NCBI RefSeq assembly: GCF_002276225.1 | Contig: NZ_NQNY01000003.1 | Location: forward strand, 28,549-92,548 | Length of the DNA: 64,000 nucleotides | From: Mycoplasmopsis agassizii | GTDB taxonomy: Bacteria; Bacillota_I; Bacilli_A; Mycoplasmatales; Metamycoplasmataceae | Reading direction: 5' to 3' | Shown: positions 20,000 through 34,009 of the stretch, one piece after another | Layout of the letters: each line of letters starts with the position of its first letter | Numbering within the stretch: position 1 is the stretch's first letter | Made by a program: the position numbers and the translations under genes | Notes under the pieces: generated by a model | What the model was told of the DNA's origin: nothing | Database searches by the model: none | The model's input: only the letters and a program-made list of their open reading frames with translations

Positions 20000-21571
20000 A
20001 TGATGAAATACTTTTTAAAAAACAAATTACTGTTTTTCTTATTAATTATTGTATTTATAATCAATGCAACAACATCGCCTTTAAGTCTTTACTTTGCAGG
20101 AAAAATGGTGCAAACATATGTTTTTTTTAATTCTCAAATAGTTGACCAAGCAACTTCTAATTTGAACATAATTCTTTTCTTTGTAACTCTATCTATTAAT
20201 ACTGCTTCAATTTTAAGCAAGCGATATCTTAAAATAATTTTATTAAGAAGATGTACATTCAACCTTAGAGAAGATGTTTCAAAAGGGATATCTAGAATTT
20301 CGCTAAAAAAACTTGGAGAAAAACTTGAACTAAATTCTCTATACACAAATAATATTGAGCAAGTTTATAATTCATACTTTAATGAATTTACTAATTTTAT
20401 ATTTTATTCATTATTGTTTATTTCATCTTTAGTAGTTGTTTCAATTATTTGAATTCACTTACTTTGAATATCTATGATAATTGTTACTCTAGGTTTTTTA
20501 GTAAATAGACTATCTAAAAAATATACTGAAAAAGGATATTTACTAGAGCAAAAAAGTGAATCAGAATATGTAAGTAATGCAAGTAAATCATTTAACAGTT
20601 ATAAAACTTTTTGACTAGCAAACAATAGAAGTTTTTTTGTTCAATACTTATCTAGAATATTTAGTATATTTCAAAAGAAAAAATACCATTAAATGAACAA
20701 CATAATGATAATGGTTACGTTTGTGAACATAACAATTTTTATTATTCAGTTTTCCGTTTTAATTGCATCAGTTTTAGTTTTTTATTATATCCCAGGACAA
20801 TTAGAAGCAGGTCTATTATTATCAATTGTTGGTTTATCAGGATCAATTGTTTTTTCATTTTTTTCGGCATTGAGTAGTGGAATTTCATTTAAATCAAGTA
20901 AAGTATTACTAGAAAAATTTAAGGTCGAACAAGAACCTATATTGGCTAAATTTAGTAGTGAAATTCAAACAATTAAGATAACCAAATTAACTTTTAATAA
21001 TAATGAGAAACCTGTTTTTTCAAACGCTAATTTTGCGTTTGAAAAGAATAAAAAATATTTGATCAAGGGCTCAAGTGGAAGTGGTAAAAGTTTATTAATT
21101 AAATTTATTTTAGGTATTAATGAAAATCAAGATTCAAATATTTTTATCAACAATATTAATACAAAAGATATTTCAAAAGATGATTATATAAAACAAATTT
21201 CTTACTTAACTAACAAGGCATTTTTATTCAATGATAATGTTATAAATAACATTATTTTAGATAAAGAGCTTGATCAAAATAGACTGCAAAGTTTATGCAA
21301 TGTTTTAGAAATAAATGATGCTTTATTAAAAACAGAAAATACTGAAAAATTATCCTCAGGCGAAAAACAAAAAATTGCTTTGGCTAGAGAAATATATAAA
21401 GGCAATAAAATTTTAATTGCTGATGAAGCATTTTCAAATCTAGATAAAAGTGTAAAAATTAAATTAAGTGATTTTTTAACTAAGCAAAATGATCTTACTT
21501 TATTTGTTATTGCCCATCATTTGGATGATGAAATAGAAAGGGGGTTTGATGAAATTATTGAACTATCATAG
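20000..21571 (+). pseudogene. ABC exporter half-transporter A2, interrupted by an in-frame TAA
   Basis: This copy aligns along its whole length with A1 (AAGGAG before tandem ATGs at 20000 and 20003). A TAA stop at 20690-20692 interrupts it without any shift: the part before (230 codons) and the part after are in one frame, and the spacing from FQKKKYH across the stop to the next IQFSVLIAS equals that in A1. The stop falls before the fifth membrane segment. An ATG follows the TAA directly (20693), so re-initiation could yield a C-terminal piece with two membrane segments and an intact ATPase domain (GSSGSGKS, LSSGEKQ, Walker B). It is either a fresh nonsense mutation, a split gene, or a sequencing error. 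Confidence 0.8.
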
Positions 21572-23189
21572 AAGTGCTCTTTATTATTTAAAAGCAAATT
21601 TTTGGCTATCATTTTTTGTATTAATATTTACAATTCTTTCAGCAATTTTAGTTTCATTAACTTCACTTTTTATAGACCAACTTCTAAGTGAAATAGTTAA
21701 CTCACCAAATGAATTTACACTCAGCATCAAAATCTGATTAATAGTTGCTGTGCTTTTAGCATTTTTGAGAATTGTATTTATATTAACAAGAATTTGAATT
21801 AAGCAAAAACTAGGAGTAAGAATTCAAGAAACTATTAAAAGTGATTTTCAAAATTATGCTTCAAAGTTATCTTTCAATAACTTTAAAAAAATAGGTAGTG
21901 AAAAAATCTTTAACTGATTTAATACAGATGCGATAGCTTTATCAAAAATATATCTTACTTATTTTGATATCGTTGAATCTGTCATACAAATTTTATCTTT
22001 GGTAATTGGTTTTAGTTTACTGCCTGCAAGTAGTGTAATTCTAGCATCTGCATTTGTTTTAGGACTAGCAATTATTTCATCAGTTCCCTTTTTATTTACA
22101 AAAATGACTAAAAAATATGTTTTAAATCACTCAAAAGTATTTGATAGATTTTTTATCAATGTTTCAAAACTAGTGGATAACCTTGCTTATTTAAGACTTA
22201 ACTTTTACATCGATAAAATTGTGCAGAAAATAACTGCATCGAATAAAAATTTATATCATTCAGAGGTTAAAAAAGAATCAGTTCTTTTATTATCAGATGC
22301 AGTTTCAGATTTAGTTTTTTTAATTTATATTTCCCTTTTAATAGGACTAACATTAGGCTTAGTTTATATAGGAAATACTTCAAATAGTTTACCACTATTT
22401 TTAGTACCAAGCGTTGTCATAATTACTTCTCTTAATTACAGCTTTGATATTGGAAAATACAGCGTTTTAATGATATCTAATTCAATAGTTCAATTAAAAT
22501 CTAGGGTAGCAATTATTAATAAATGAAAAGAAGAATTTGATCAAATTACACTTGAAGATGAAGCCCAAAAACTTGAAATTAATAGTATTAGTTTTAATAA
22601 CTTCAAATCGCCTCACGTTAAAACAACTAAGCACTCTAAATTAAATTTTGCCTTAAACGATAGGGTTAAAAAGATTTTAATTCAAGGTCGAAACGGAATC
22701 GGTAAATCAACTATTTTAAATTCATTATTAAAGTTTAATAATGATTATTCAGGTCAAATTAAAATCAATAATAATGATATTTCTAAAATAGATACATCAT
22801 CAATTTACAATAGTTTAAATTATATTGATTCGCATAATATAGTTTTAGATTTATCAATTGATGAAAACATTGCAATGAGTTATAATAATTTAGATAACGC
22901 TAAATTATCAAAAGTAAAATCAATTTCTAAAATTGATTTTGAACTTGCTGATCATCAAAATATCGAGGAGCTTTCAACTGGACAAAAACAAAGAATCGAT
23001 ATTGCTAGAAACTTATATAGAGATAATAAAATATTATTATTAGATGAAGCGTTTGCTAATATTGATAGAGAACGGGCAATTGAAATTGAAAAATCTTTAT
23101 TAGAAAATAAAGATCTTAAAATGATTAATATTAGTCATAATGTTTCAGATGAGTTTGCTGATAAATATGATTTAGTTTTAAAATTATAA
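21549..23189 (+). CDS. ABC exporter, half-transporter B2 (membrane + ATPase domains)
   Basis: A 546-residue paralogue of B1 with the same layout and no interruption: six predicted membrane segments, Walker A GRNGIGKST, signature LSTGQKQR, Walker B ILLLDEAF and switch His in INISH. It overlaps A2 by 23 bases. Because its partner A2 is interrupted, B2 may be without a full-length partner, or may pair with A1. A bidirectional terminator follows. Confidence 0.88.
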
Positions 23190-23194
23190 TATTA

Positions 23195-23226
23195 AAAATA
23201 GAAGCATTTTCACGCGCTTCTATTTT
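23195..23226. terminator. Bidirectional terminator between exporter and small acidic protein genes
   Basis: An 11-bp perfect stem (23195-23205 with 23216-23226) flanked by A-rich and T-rich sequence, between convergent genes. Confidence 0.8.
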
Positions 23227-23240
23227 ATTTTGCATTAATT

Positions 23241-23612
23241 TTATCACTCGAATTTTTTGCCAGATTTTGTGACAACAACAGTTTTACCTGTTTTATTGTC
23301 TCTAACAATTCGACAAACATGAGTGAAATGTTTTTTACGTTTAGGCTCAGGTGAATCTGAATCTGCTTCAATTTCTTCATCTGTAGTATCAAACATAGTG
23401 TTTTCAAATTCTTCTTCGAATCCATCTGCGATATCATCAAAGATTTCACTTTGTTGTCCATACTTTTGTGATAGTTTTCTAAAAAGTTTAGACAGTTTTA
23501 TTGAATTTTCTTCTGATGAATCTTCATCATTAAAATCTAAATCTCAATCAAATTCAACATCTAATTTTTCTAATTGTTTAAGATTTTTAAATAATTTATT
23601 TCACTTTGACAT
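23241..23612 (-). CDS. Small acidic protein of unknown function
   Basis: A 123-residue protein in a frame with three TGA-Trp codons. It begins MSKWNKLFKNLKQLEKL, has a very acidic middle (many Asp/Glu/Ser between 18 and 90) and a short basic C-terminal part with NKTGKTVVVTKSGKKFEW. Two ORFs in other frames here are shadows; this one is preferred because it starts with a plausible ATG just upstream and ends tidily before the terminator. I do not recognise the family. The C-terminal beta-like tail could be a nucleic-acid or protein contact; this is a guess. Confidence 0.7.
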
Positions 23613-23731
23613 ATTTCTTAAATAACCTTTCTTTTGCTAAATTTTAATTTATTTGCAAAATAATTTGTAATCTTTTTTAGTTAATTTCATTCAGAAATAC
23701 AAACGAAAAAACTATTTTTATTTCTTAAAAA

Positions 23732-24913
23732 TTAACCTAATTCAATTGCATCACGTGCAATTACATATTCTTCATTTGTAGGTACAACATAAACAGCAAT
23801 TGAACTATCTTTGGTTGAAATTAAACGTGGTTCTGATGAGCGAATTGCGTTTAATTCAGGATCTAATTTAATGTAAACTAAATTAATTTTTTCAATAATT
23901 GCTTGTCTAGTTGAAGCTGAATTTTCACCTACTCCTGCAGTAAAAGTAATAGCATCAATATTTGGTCCTATTTTGTTCAAATAGTTAATTAAATAATCAG
24001 CAGTTTTTTGTGCATATAAATCAAGTGCAAATTCAGCATCCTTGTTACCTGCTTTAGCAGCTTCTTGCACATCACGCATATCGCTTGAAACTTGTGATAC
24101 ACCTTTTAATCCTGATTCTTTATTTAAAATATTTGTTGCTTGTTCAGCACTAATATTTTTTGCTTTAACAACAAAATCAACGATTGCAGGATCAACATCA
24201 CCACTACGTGTTCCCATCATTACACCTGCTAGAGGTGTTAGTCCCATTGAAGTGTCTATTGATTTAGAATCTTTAATTGCTGCTAAAGAAGCACCATTAC
24301 CAATATGGCAATTTACGATATTTACTTTGTCTTTTTTCAGTAATTTCTGCATTACTTCTGTAATGAATAAGTGGCTGGTTCCGTGGAAACCAAATTTTCT
24401 AATTCCTAATTCTTCAGTTCATGACTTTGGAATAGGGTAAACATAATTAACTTTATCTAAAGTAGAGTGAAAAGCAGTGTCATAAGTTGCTGATAATTTA
24501 GCATGTGGCATTAACTTTTTAAACGCTTCAATTGATTGTAAAGCACCTGGGTTATGTAGTGGTGCAAAAGGGATATAATCACGAATAATTTTTTCAACTT
24601 CATCAGTAATAACTGTTGATTTAGTTAAAGTAGGACCACCTGAAACAACTCTAAAACCAATGTGAGTAATTTCTTCATTATCTTTAACTAGTTCAATTGC
24701 TTTTCATAGTTTTAAAAAAGCTTCAACAGTTTCTTCATGGTTTTTTAAAGGTAATTCTAGTTCATGTTTTTCTTTAAATTTAAAAGTAATGTGGCTCATT
24801 TCTAGACCGATACGTTCTGCTAAACCACTAGCAATTACTTCAAAGTTGTTTGTTTCTAAAAGAGCAACTTTCATTGATGAAGAACCAGCATTAATAACTA
24901 AAACTTTTGACAT
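23732..24913 (-). CDS. ackA: Acetate kinase
   Basis: AckA makes ATP and acetate from acetyl phosphate, the last step of the pyruvate-to-acetate pathway. The 393-residue product starts SKVLVINAGSSSMKVALLE and shows the HIGNGASL phosphate-binding stretch, DTSMGLTPLAGVMMGTRSGDVDP and the ITFTAGVGENS motif. TGA codons near 24418 and 24696 are Trp. It starts at a TAATG junction with pta, so the two are coupled. Confidence 0.97.
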
Positions 24914-25875
24914 TATTTAGTTCCTTTTGCTTGAATTGCTGTAATAAAAATTGTGTTAACTAAATCAGTTAAACTAGCACCACGACTTAGATCATTAACT
25001 GGCATTGCTGCACCAGTAACAATTGGTCCATAGGCTTCTCAATTACCCATTCTTTGAGCAATTTTATAACCAATATTTCCTGCATTAATATCAGGAAAAA
25101 TGAAGATATTTGCAGGTTCATTAAATTCAGGGTTTTTGTATTTTTTAGCTAAAACTTCTTTATCGAAAGCAGCATCAAATTGAATTTCACCTAGTGCCAA
25201 GCGATGTGGATTTTCTAAATTAAAGAATTTAGTTGCTTCGCTAACTTTTTTACTTTCTTCAGTTACGGCTGAACCTTGAGTTGAAAATGATAAGAAAGCA
25301 GGGCGTGGTTTAATGTTTCATACCTCTAAAAAGTTAGCTGTGTTATTAGCAATTTCCACTAACTGTGCTGATGTAGGATTAACATTGATTGAAATATCTG
25401 TAAAAGTATAAACTTCTTCACCTTTTACCATCAGCATTAATGAAGAAATAGTTTTTGTGCCACTGCGTGGTCCTATTACTTTAAAAACTGAGCGTAAAAT
25501 GTCAGCACTAGTATAAACTAGTCCACCAACTACACCATCAAACATCCCTGATTTTAAGAGCATCATTGCATAGTAAGGGCGAGTTTTTAAAGCAGCACGC
25601 ACTGCTTCTTCAGTTTCTTTACCTTTTCTAATTTCTAATAAGCGTGTTACAAAACCTTCATATTGGCTTTTGTTAGCGTGAATGTTAATAGTTTTAACAT
25701 CTAGGTTAGGAATATCTTTTTCTACTAATAAAGTAACTTCGACTTTATCATGGTCTTTTAAAATTTTTGCCGCTTCTAGTGCACGGCTATCGTCACCATC
25801 AACAATTAGGATCTTTTTAACACCTTCAATTGCTGAGAGACTTTTTTCTATAAATGGAGCAGGTTTAAATGCCAT
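24913..25875 (-). CDS. pta: Phosphate acetyltransferase
   Basis: Pta converts acetyl-CoA and phosphate to acetyl phosphate, the substrate of AckA. The 320-residue product has the normal length of the short Pta form, with KILIVDGDDSRALEAAKILK, KSGMFDGVVGGLVYTSADILRS, and IGPRSGTKTISSLMLM matching the family. Its ATG has AGAGG 7 nt upstream. The stop shares one base with the ackA ATG. Confidence 0.96.
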
Positions 25876-26224
25876 AATTCCTCTTTTCTAATTTTTATTT
25901 AATTATATAACTATCTAGCACAGAAATTGCTTTTTTTCATATCTTTATTTAAGGGTGTTAAAAAATGGAGTTAATAGTAGTCAAAACTACTATTAAATTA
26001 CTTTGTTAGTTCATTTTAAAGATGAACTAACAAAAATTAGCGAACTAGATTTGTTAATTCAGTCTTAATTGTGGTTATAATTAAAGGGTGAGATATTAAA
26101 TGAATAAGCGTTTTTAGTTAAGTAGTTACTAATATTAGAAAATAGAAATAGCAAAATAAGCAGCCATAAAAATAGAACTAGAAAATTATTTAAGCTCACA
26201 AATTTAGAAAAAAATAAGGAATTA
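25876..26224. other. Intergenic region with two perfect hairpins
   Basis: No gene is seen. The region holds two adjacent perfect inverted repeats: 25971-25981 with 25986-25996 (11 bp, 4-nt loop) and 26002-26014 with 26022-26034 (13 bp, 7-nt loop). Neither is followed by a clear T-run on the plus strand. A TATAAT-like box on the minus strand near 25907-25902 may belong to pta. Confidence 0.6.
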
Positions 26225-26725
26225 ATGATTGAACCCAAAAACGAACTAATTAATGAAACAAAAAATGAAGATATAGCAGCTAAAATGTGTAGTAATATTA
26301 AAAAAGCATTTAGCAAGAAAAGAAGCGTAAGAATTTTAAAAAACATCAACAACGAAGTTGATGATGAAATTGAACTACAAGTTCATTTAAGATCAAAAAA
26401 GTTACCTAAAACAGGAGGCGGTGGAGTGAAAAGAAAACCAAAACTTAAATACGCTACTGAAGATTATGTAGAAAATGCTCTTTCAGGCCTAAAAGCCGAA
26501 ATGATTGACTTAATCGTTGAATCTGAAGAAAGAAGTAAGATTTACGTGAAGCAAGCCATTGATGAAGCAATTGCTCCTATTAATGAAAAGGTTAATGCAC
26601 TTGAAAATAAAGTCGATAACCTTGAAAATAAAGTCGATTCAATTGAAAAAAGAGTAACTGTAATTGAAAAAACTTTATCTGCCATTCTTGATTTAATTGC
26701 TGAAATTAATAAAAAAATCAAATAG
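26225..26725 (+). CDS. Mycoplasma coiled-coil protein of unknown function
   Basis: A 166-residue cytosolic protein with a basic, Gly-containing linker (KLPKTGGGGVKRKPK, 60-74) and a long C-terminal coiled coil with heptads (ENKVDNLENKVDSIEKRV, about 120-145). It resembles the short coiled-coil proteins that many mycoplasmas encode in several copies, such as the DUF16 and MAG6090-like groups; function unknown. AAGGA lies 5 nt before the ATG at 26225. A second protein of similar build lies at 41.6 kb. Confidence 0.75.
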   Translation: MIEPKNELINETKNEDIAAKMCSNIKKAFSKKRSVRILKNINNEVDDEIELQVHLRSKKLPKTGGGGVKRKPKLKYATEDYVENALSGLKAEMIDLIVESEERSKIYVKQAIDEAIAPINEKVNALENKVDNLENKVDSIEKRVTVIEKTLSAILDLIAEINKKIK

Positions 26726-26746
26726 TTTATAACTTAATAAGTAAAC

Positions 26747-26778
26747 AAAAGCACCTTTTTATAGGTGCTTTTCTTATT
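26747..26778 (+). terminator. Terminator after the coiled-coil gene
   Basis: A 10-bp perfect stem (26747-26756 with 26763-26772), 6-nt loop, followed by T-rich sequence on the plus strand. Confidence 0.85.
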
Positions 26779-26805
26779 TTTTTAACGCTTTAACTTCGCT
26801 TTAAG

Positions 26806-26834
26806 AAATAAAAAAACTTCCCTTGAGGAAGTTT
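26806..26834 (-). terminator. Terminator of the F1-like ATPase cluster
   Basis: An 8-bp stem (26814-26821 with 26827-26834), 5-nt loop, followed on the minus strand by TTT-A-TTTC, just past the beta-like stop. Confidence 0.8.
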
Positions 26835-26843
26835 AATTTTAAA

Positions 26844-29085
<2,242 letters not shown>

Positions 29086-29099
<14 letters not shown>

Positions 29100-30675
29100 A
29101 TGCGATTCCTTTCTCTAGACCACGGCGCTCGTAGGCTAATAGCACACGCCCGTCGTTTCTGATGTCTTTGTATAGTCTGATAAATTGATTGTTTTTTGCT
29201 AAGTAAGCATTTTCAGTTAATAAGTGGTATTTAAGTAGAGGTAAGATCAGGTGGTGAATGTATAGTTCAACAACTTCACTGTCAATACTATGTTTTCTAA
29301 TGATTTGACGTAATTTTTTACCTAGAACATCTTTTGCAAAGAAGACTTTCAAGACATCCTTAATTAAGTTCAAGTCATGATCTTTATCTTTATAGAAACT
29401 TAAGTAACCTTTTTTCAATAAGAAAATGATGATTGCAGTTGTATGATAATCAACAACTTCATATTCATGTTGATCGGCTAGAAGTTCAAAAACTCTTCCT
29501 AAATCATTTAGTTCTAATTGTGATTTATCTAAGTTAGTTGCAAATGAAGCAAGTTGGTTATTACGTTCATATTCTGCAAGTAAACGTTTAATCCCTTTAG
29601 AAGCATCAACCATGATTTGTTCTTGAGCTTGAGTACCAACCCGTGAAACTGATAAACCAACGTTGATCGCAGGACGTTTTCCAGCATTAAATAAAGTAGT
29701 TGATGTAAAGATTTGACCGTCAGTAATTGAAATTAAGTTAGTTGGAATATAACCTGAAATATCACTAGCTAAAGTTTGCGCAATCGGTAGCATGGTAATT
29801 GAACCTCCACCGAAATTATCTAGATATCTTCCTGCTCTTTCAAGTAGTCTTGAGTGAGTATAGAAAATGTCCCCTGGATAAGCTTCACGCCCTGGCGCTG
29901 AACCTGATAATAATGATAATTCACGGTAAGCATCAGCATGGTTAGTTAAATCATCAAAAACTAGTAAAACATCTCGCCCTTGGCTTTGATAAAATTCAGC
30001 AACAGCTGCTCCTACATAAGGAATCAATCATTTAGCAACAGCAGTTTCATCAGCAGCAGCTGATAAAATGATTGATTGTTCCATTAATTCATATTGTTTT
30101 AGAACTGAATAAATTTCAACAATTTCTTCACGTTTTTTTCCTACTCCAACATAAATATTGACAGTTTCTTTATCTTTTTGAGCAATCATAGCATTTAAAG
30201 TGATCGCTGTTTTACCTGTTCCTTTATCCCCTAGAATCAGTTGTTTTTGTCCTTTACCGATTGGTAAAATCGCATCAACTACAGTAATTCCTGTTTCTAG
30301 TGGTTGTGAAATAGCGCGTCTTGTGTAAATTGGTTTTGCTTCAGCAAAAACATCTTGTACGGCTAAAACATCGTCTGAGCGCTTGGTGAATGAGATTAAT
30401 TCAGCAAGCGCTGTATCAACGACTGAACCTAGTAAGTTGTCATAAATATTTACGACGAAGATTTTACCTGTAGCAGTGGCACTATCTCCTACTTCTAAGT
30501 CTTTTTGTTGGTTAATATTTAGCAGACCAACTTCTGCTTTATCTGTATCAGCTTTTAAAACGATCCCTTGAGTATCGTTTGCAAAAGTAACAACTTCTAA
30601 GAATTGGTAGTCATGTTTACCTGAGACAGTAACAATATTATCTTTAATAGAATTAATTTTAAGTTTTGTTGTCAT
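29086..30675 (-). CDS. F1-like X0 ATPase, alpha-like subunit
   Basis: The 529-residue protein follows the F1 alpha pattern: beta-barrel at the N-terminus, P-loop GDKGTGKT at about 149-156, RRAISQPLETGITVVDA, LVFDDLTNHADAYREL, SGSAPGREAYPGDIFY and the arginine-finger stretch SVSRVGTQAQ. It would be the regulatory, nucleotide-binding partner of the beta-like subunit in an alpha3beta3-type ring. It is part of the seven-gene X0 cluster; the ordinary atp operon (with a, b, c subunits) is not in this window. Confidence 0.92.
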
Positions 30676-30687
30676 TTTTCCTCTTTC

Positions 30688-33600
30688 CTATATTAGTATT
30701 GTTGCTACGATTGCAGCAATTAAGATTAAGACCCCAACAGCAACGACTGCATAACTTACATATTTAATGGTCTTAGTCATTAATGAAGCGATGGCTCTTT
30801 TACGTAGGGCTATTAAAGCAATTCCTGAAGCGACAAAGACAATTGCTAGCGCATATAAGGTTCCTACAAAAGCGGGGTTTGCTTGTTCAGCAGTCACAGC
30901 CAAGGCTGATTGTAAATCAGTGGTTGTGTAAGTTACTTGTTTTGCAAGATCAAAATCATTAATAATTTGTTCTGCTAAAGTAAATTGAGCTTGACCTGAT
31001 GCAGCAAAAGTTGTAACATAATTAATTGGGTTAATGTTATTTGTTACTAAAGCAATATTTGCAATTACAGGTAAGGTAGTCAAGTTTTCTTCTAAGCGCC
31101 GATTTAATTGTGTGCGCTGTGCGTCTGTGATTGTTGAAACAGACGCTTCAATTTCTTGACGTTTTTGTAAAGATTTATAAAGGTTAGCACCTGTGATTAA
31201 GTTATCGATATTGCTAATTCTAATATCTTTACCATAGATACTTAATAGAGCCTGAGATGAAGGTGCTGAAGATGTAGAATCTAGAGCGTTATTCAAGTTT
31301 CTGAATCATTTTTCAAAACTTGTAACGTTATCATCTAGACCAACACCCTTAATATCAATTGTGTCACCACTCAGTAAATAAGAAGCTAAAACGTTATCTC
31401 AATCAAGATTAATAATTCCTAAAATTTGTGAATAAATTGTTAAATAATTATTCTTTTCAGCATCTGTGGCTTTTGATAGAGCATCTACATCTGTTAAACT
31501 TGTATAATCAGTTGCAAAAGTATCATAAGTAGTTAAACTAGCAGAGTTTTGTGAAGCGTATAAAGTTCTTCCAAACTGATTAGCAAAGATTAAATCTAAA
31601 TATGATTTTGCTAAAGCAGCACCTGTTAAACTGGCGTTAGTTGTTAAAGAATTAACTGAATTATTTCTTGAAAATAAACTTAAACTTGTGACATTATTAG
31701 TTGCTAAATTAGCACGCACATTAGTATTTTCTGTGTAAGTAATAAATCCTGCATTGAAGCTTCTATTTTCTGTTAAGGTAGTTGCTGCTAGAAATTCTTG
31801 TAAAGCACTGGTGTAGATTAAGTTTAACTTATCTCTTACTCTTGTTAATAATGAATCAAAAGTTAGTTTGATTAAGTTTCCCATCTGCAGTTCTGCAATG
31901 TTATAAATAGCATCTTCAGTTTGGGTTTCATCTTCTAAGGCTGCTTTAATTGTGTCAATTACAGAAGCTGTATCAGTTGCATTTAGTTGACCAAAGAAAG
32001 CGTTATTAATAATATCGACTGAATTATTGTTAGCAACTGTATAGACATTTGCTTGCAAGGTTGAACCTGTTAATTGGTTTAAAATAGCGTTTAAAGTGGC
32101 GTTTGCATCAACTAATTCTGTATAAAGTTCATTACCTTTTCCAGAAAAAATTGTTGTTTGACCAAATAAATTAATATTGCTATAGCGCCCTGCAGTATCA
32201 CGGTCTGCTACTACTTTTGTTAATGATAAGTTGTTGTTAGCAAAAACTGTTGAAGCTGCTGTTTTTGATTCACCTGTAGTTGATCAATTTTGATAAACAT
32301 TTGCTAATAATTGTCTAGCTTCTGCATTACGATTGCGACCTGTAACAGTTGGTATTGTCTTAGTTCTTAATGTTTGCAGTGGATTTGCTGTTGAAGGTTT
32401 TTCAAAGAAAATCTTATTAGCATATTGCTCTGCAGTTAAAACAACTGAACCATCATATTCATAATTACCAGCAGTATTTTGTTTTGCTGTGTTGAAACTA
32501 AAAGTATCTGTTGAGAAGTTAATATCAAAACCTGCATATGCATTTTCTTGATAAATACTTGCGCCGATAGTTATTGCACCTGCATTTAAACTTGTTCCCC
32601 CTGCGCCAACAACATTCAATTCTTCAGGAAGGGCTCTTAAGTTAGGATTTTCTAAGTTTCCATCTACTAGTTGTGGTGAAAACTGTAAAACCATATTAAC
32701 ATCAGCACCGTTATTATCTGAAGCTCTTACATATGAATTTTGATCAATTGGTGTGTTAGGGCTTTTTAGATAAATAGGGTGAATAAATCCTGCAGTGTCA
32801 GCATTTGACGCAGAATTACCTAGATAAACAGTGAATTTTTGATTATCACTAGTTCCACTTGTAACTGTTGAAGTTGAGAAGAATCTAGTTGTTGCAATTC
32901 TATTTGAACTTAGTTTAACATCTGAAGTTCTTAGCTGTGCATCTAACATTCCAAACTGAGTAAGTGATGCTACACCTGCTTCAATTGTAATATCAGAAAT
33001 TTTTTCTTGGTTCAATGCTCTAACAAATAAGTCATAACCCGTTGATGTTTTTGAAAGAATAAAGTTATCAACTGTTTGCATCACTGAGTTATTAGTTGTT
33101 GTTAATTCAGCATTAGTTAAGTTGGTTCAACGACCAAAGAAGTTTAAGTTTTGATCGTATTGCCTAATTGAACCTGTATTGACAGCGTTTAATTCTCCAT
33201 TAGTTGCTTTAATAATTAAGCGCCCTTGGTGAATTCCACTAACTGCTTGAGTTTCACGGTTGAATGATAGAACAATATCTTCATTAGCAGTTGCAGGAAT
33301 AACTCCGATTTTAATAAGAGTGTTATATTCATTATTTAAAGTAACTGATGAAGATGTATTTTGTGAAGGTGAATTACTTAAATTAACTAATTGTGCTCCA
33401 GCAATAGGTGTTGCAATTGCAGAAGAAGTGTTTCCATACCCTGTAATTGAGACTTTATTTCCTGTTGTAAAACCATTTAATTGAGCAACTAAACTTTGAA
33501 TGTTTTGTTGAGAAGTAATAACTTCTTCTAAGGTGTTAAAAATTTGTGCACCTTGATTTACTGCTTTTCACTGATTTAAAACATCGATATCAGGAGTAGT

Positions 33601-33975
33601 AGCTTCAATTTGTTTTCAAAGTTTGTAAAATCTTAAGTTATTTGCAATTTGAAGCAGTGCATCTTTAGCTGTTGAAGATGAACCTGTAAATGAGTTCAAG
33701 TTAGCAATAATATTTTCGTATTGACCTGCTTCAACTTGATAATCTAGAATTTCACCGATAGAGAAATAAACATCTGAATTTTTTAAGTCTCCACCAGTTA
33801 CGTTCTGACTAATTGTGGCATTTTCTGATCTAATTGGATTTACTAAAACATTTTCATTATTCTGAGTAGCAATAATTGCTGCTGCAGAAATAATTGAAGC
33901 ACTAGCTAGGGTAATTCCAGAAAAAATAGCAGTTTTTTTAAGATTTGCTTTTTGTTTTGAATTTAATTTTTTCAT
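30688..33975 (-). CDS. X0-cluster large membrane-anchored protein (1095 residues)
   Basis: The protein starts with a basic segment and a hydrophobic helix (about 14-36, AIFSGITLASASIISAAAII), has a long Asn/Thr/Ser-rich central part typical of an extracellular mycoplasma protein, and ends with two hydrophobic segments (GTLYALAIVFVASGIALIAL and VSYAVVAVGVLILIAAIVATI). It probably spans the membrane with a large outside domain. Size and position match the largest member of the F1-like X0 clusters (fifth gene, before alpha). There is no lipobox. Function is unknown; it may connect the ATPase to a surface process. Confidence 0.82.
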
Positions 33976-34009
33976 CTTTTGAATTTCCCCTTTCTTATTG
34001 TTTTAGTTG

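Larger units (their letters stand above)
16683..23189 (+). repeat. Tandem duplication of a two-gene ABC exporter (A1-B1, A2-B2)
   Basis: Two consecutive gene pairs have the same order, the same lengths (about 522 and 546 codons), the same 23-base overlap between A and B, and closely similar protein sequence throughout. They are separated by a terminator and 130 bases. The copies differ at many positions, so the event is not recent. Confidence 0.9.

Noticed and set aside
23323..23625. Ser-rich plus-strand ORF of 100 residues
   Set aside because: Antisense shadow of the acidic protein gene at 23241-23612 (Asp/Glu codons read backwards give Ser/Phe/Ile).
26065..26352. A 95-residue very hydrophobic minus-strand ORF
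   Set aside because: Antisense of a Lys/Glu-rich coding region gives Leu/Phe/Ser by chance; it overlaps the coiled-coil gene, which has a good SD.
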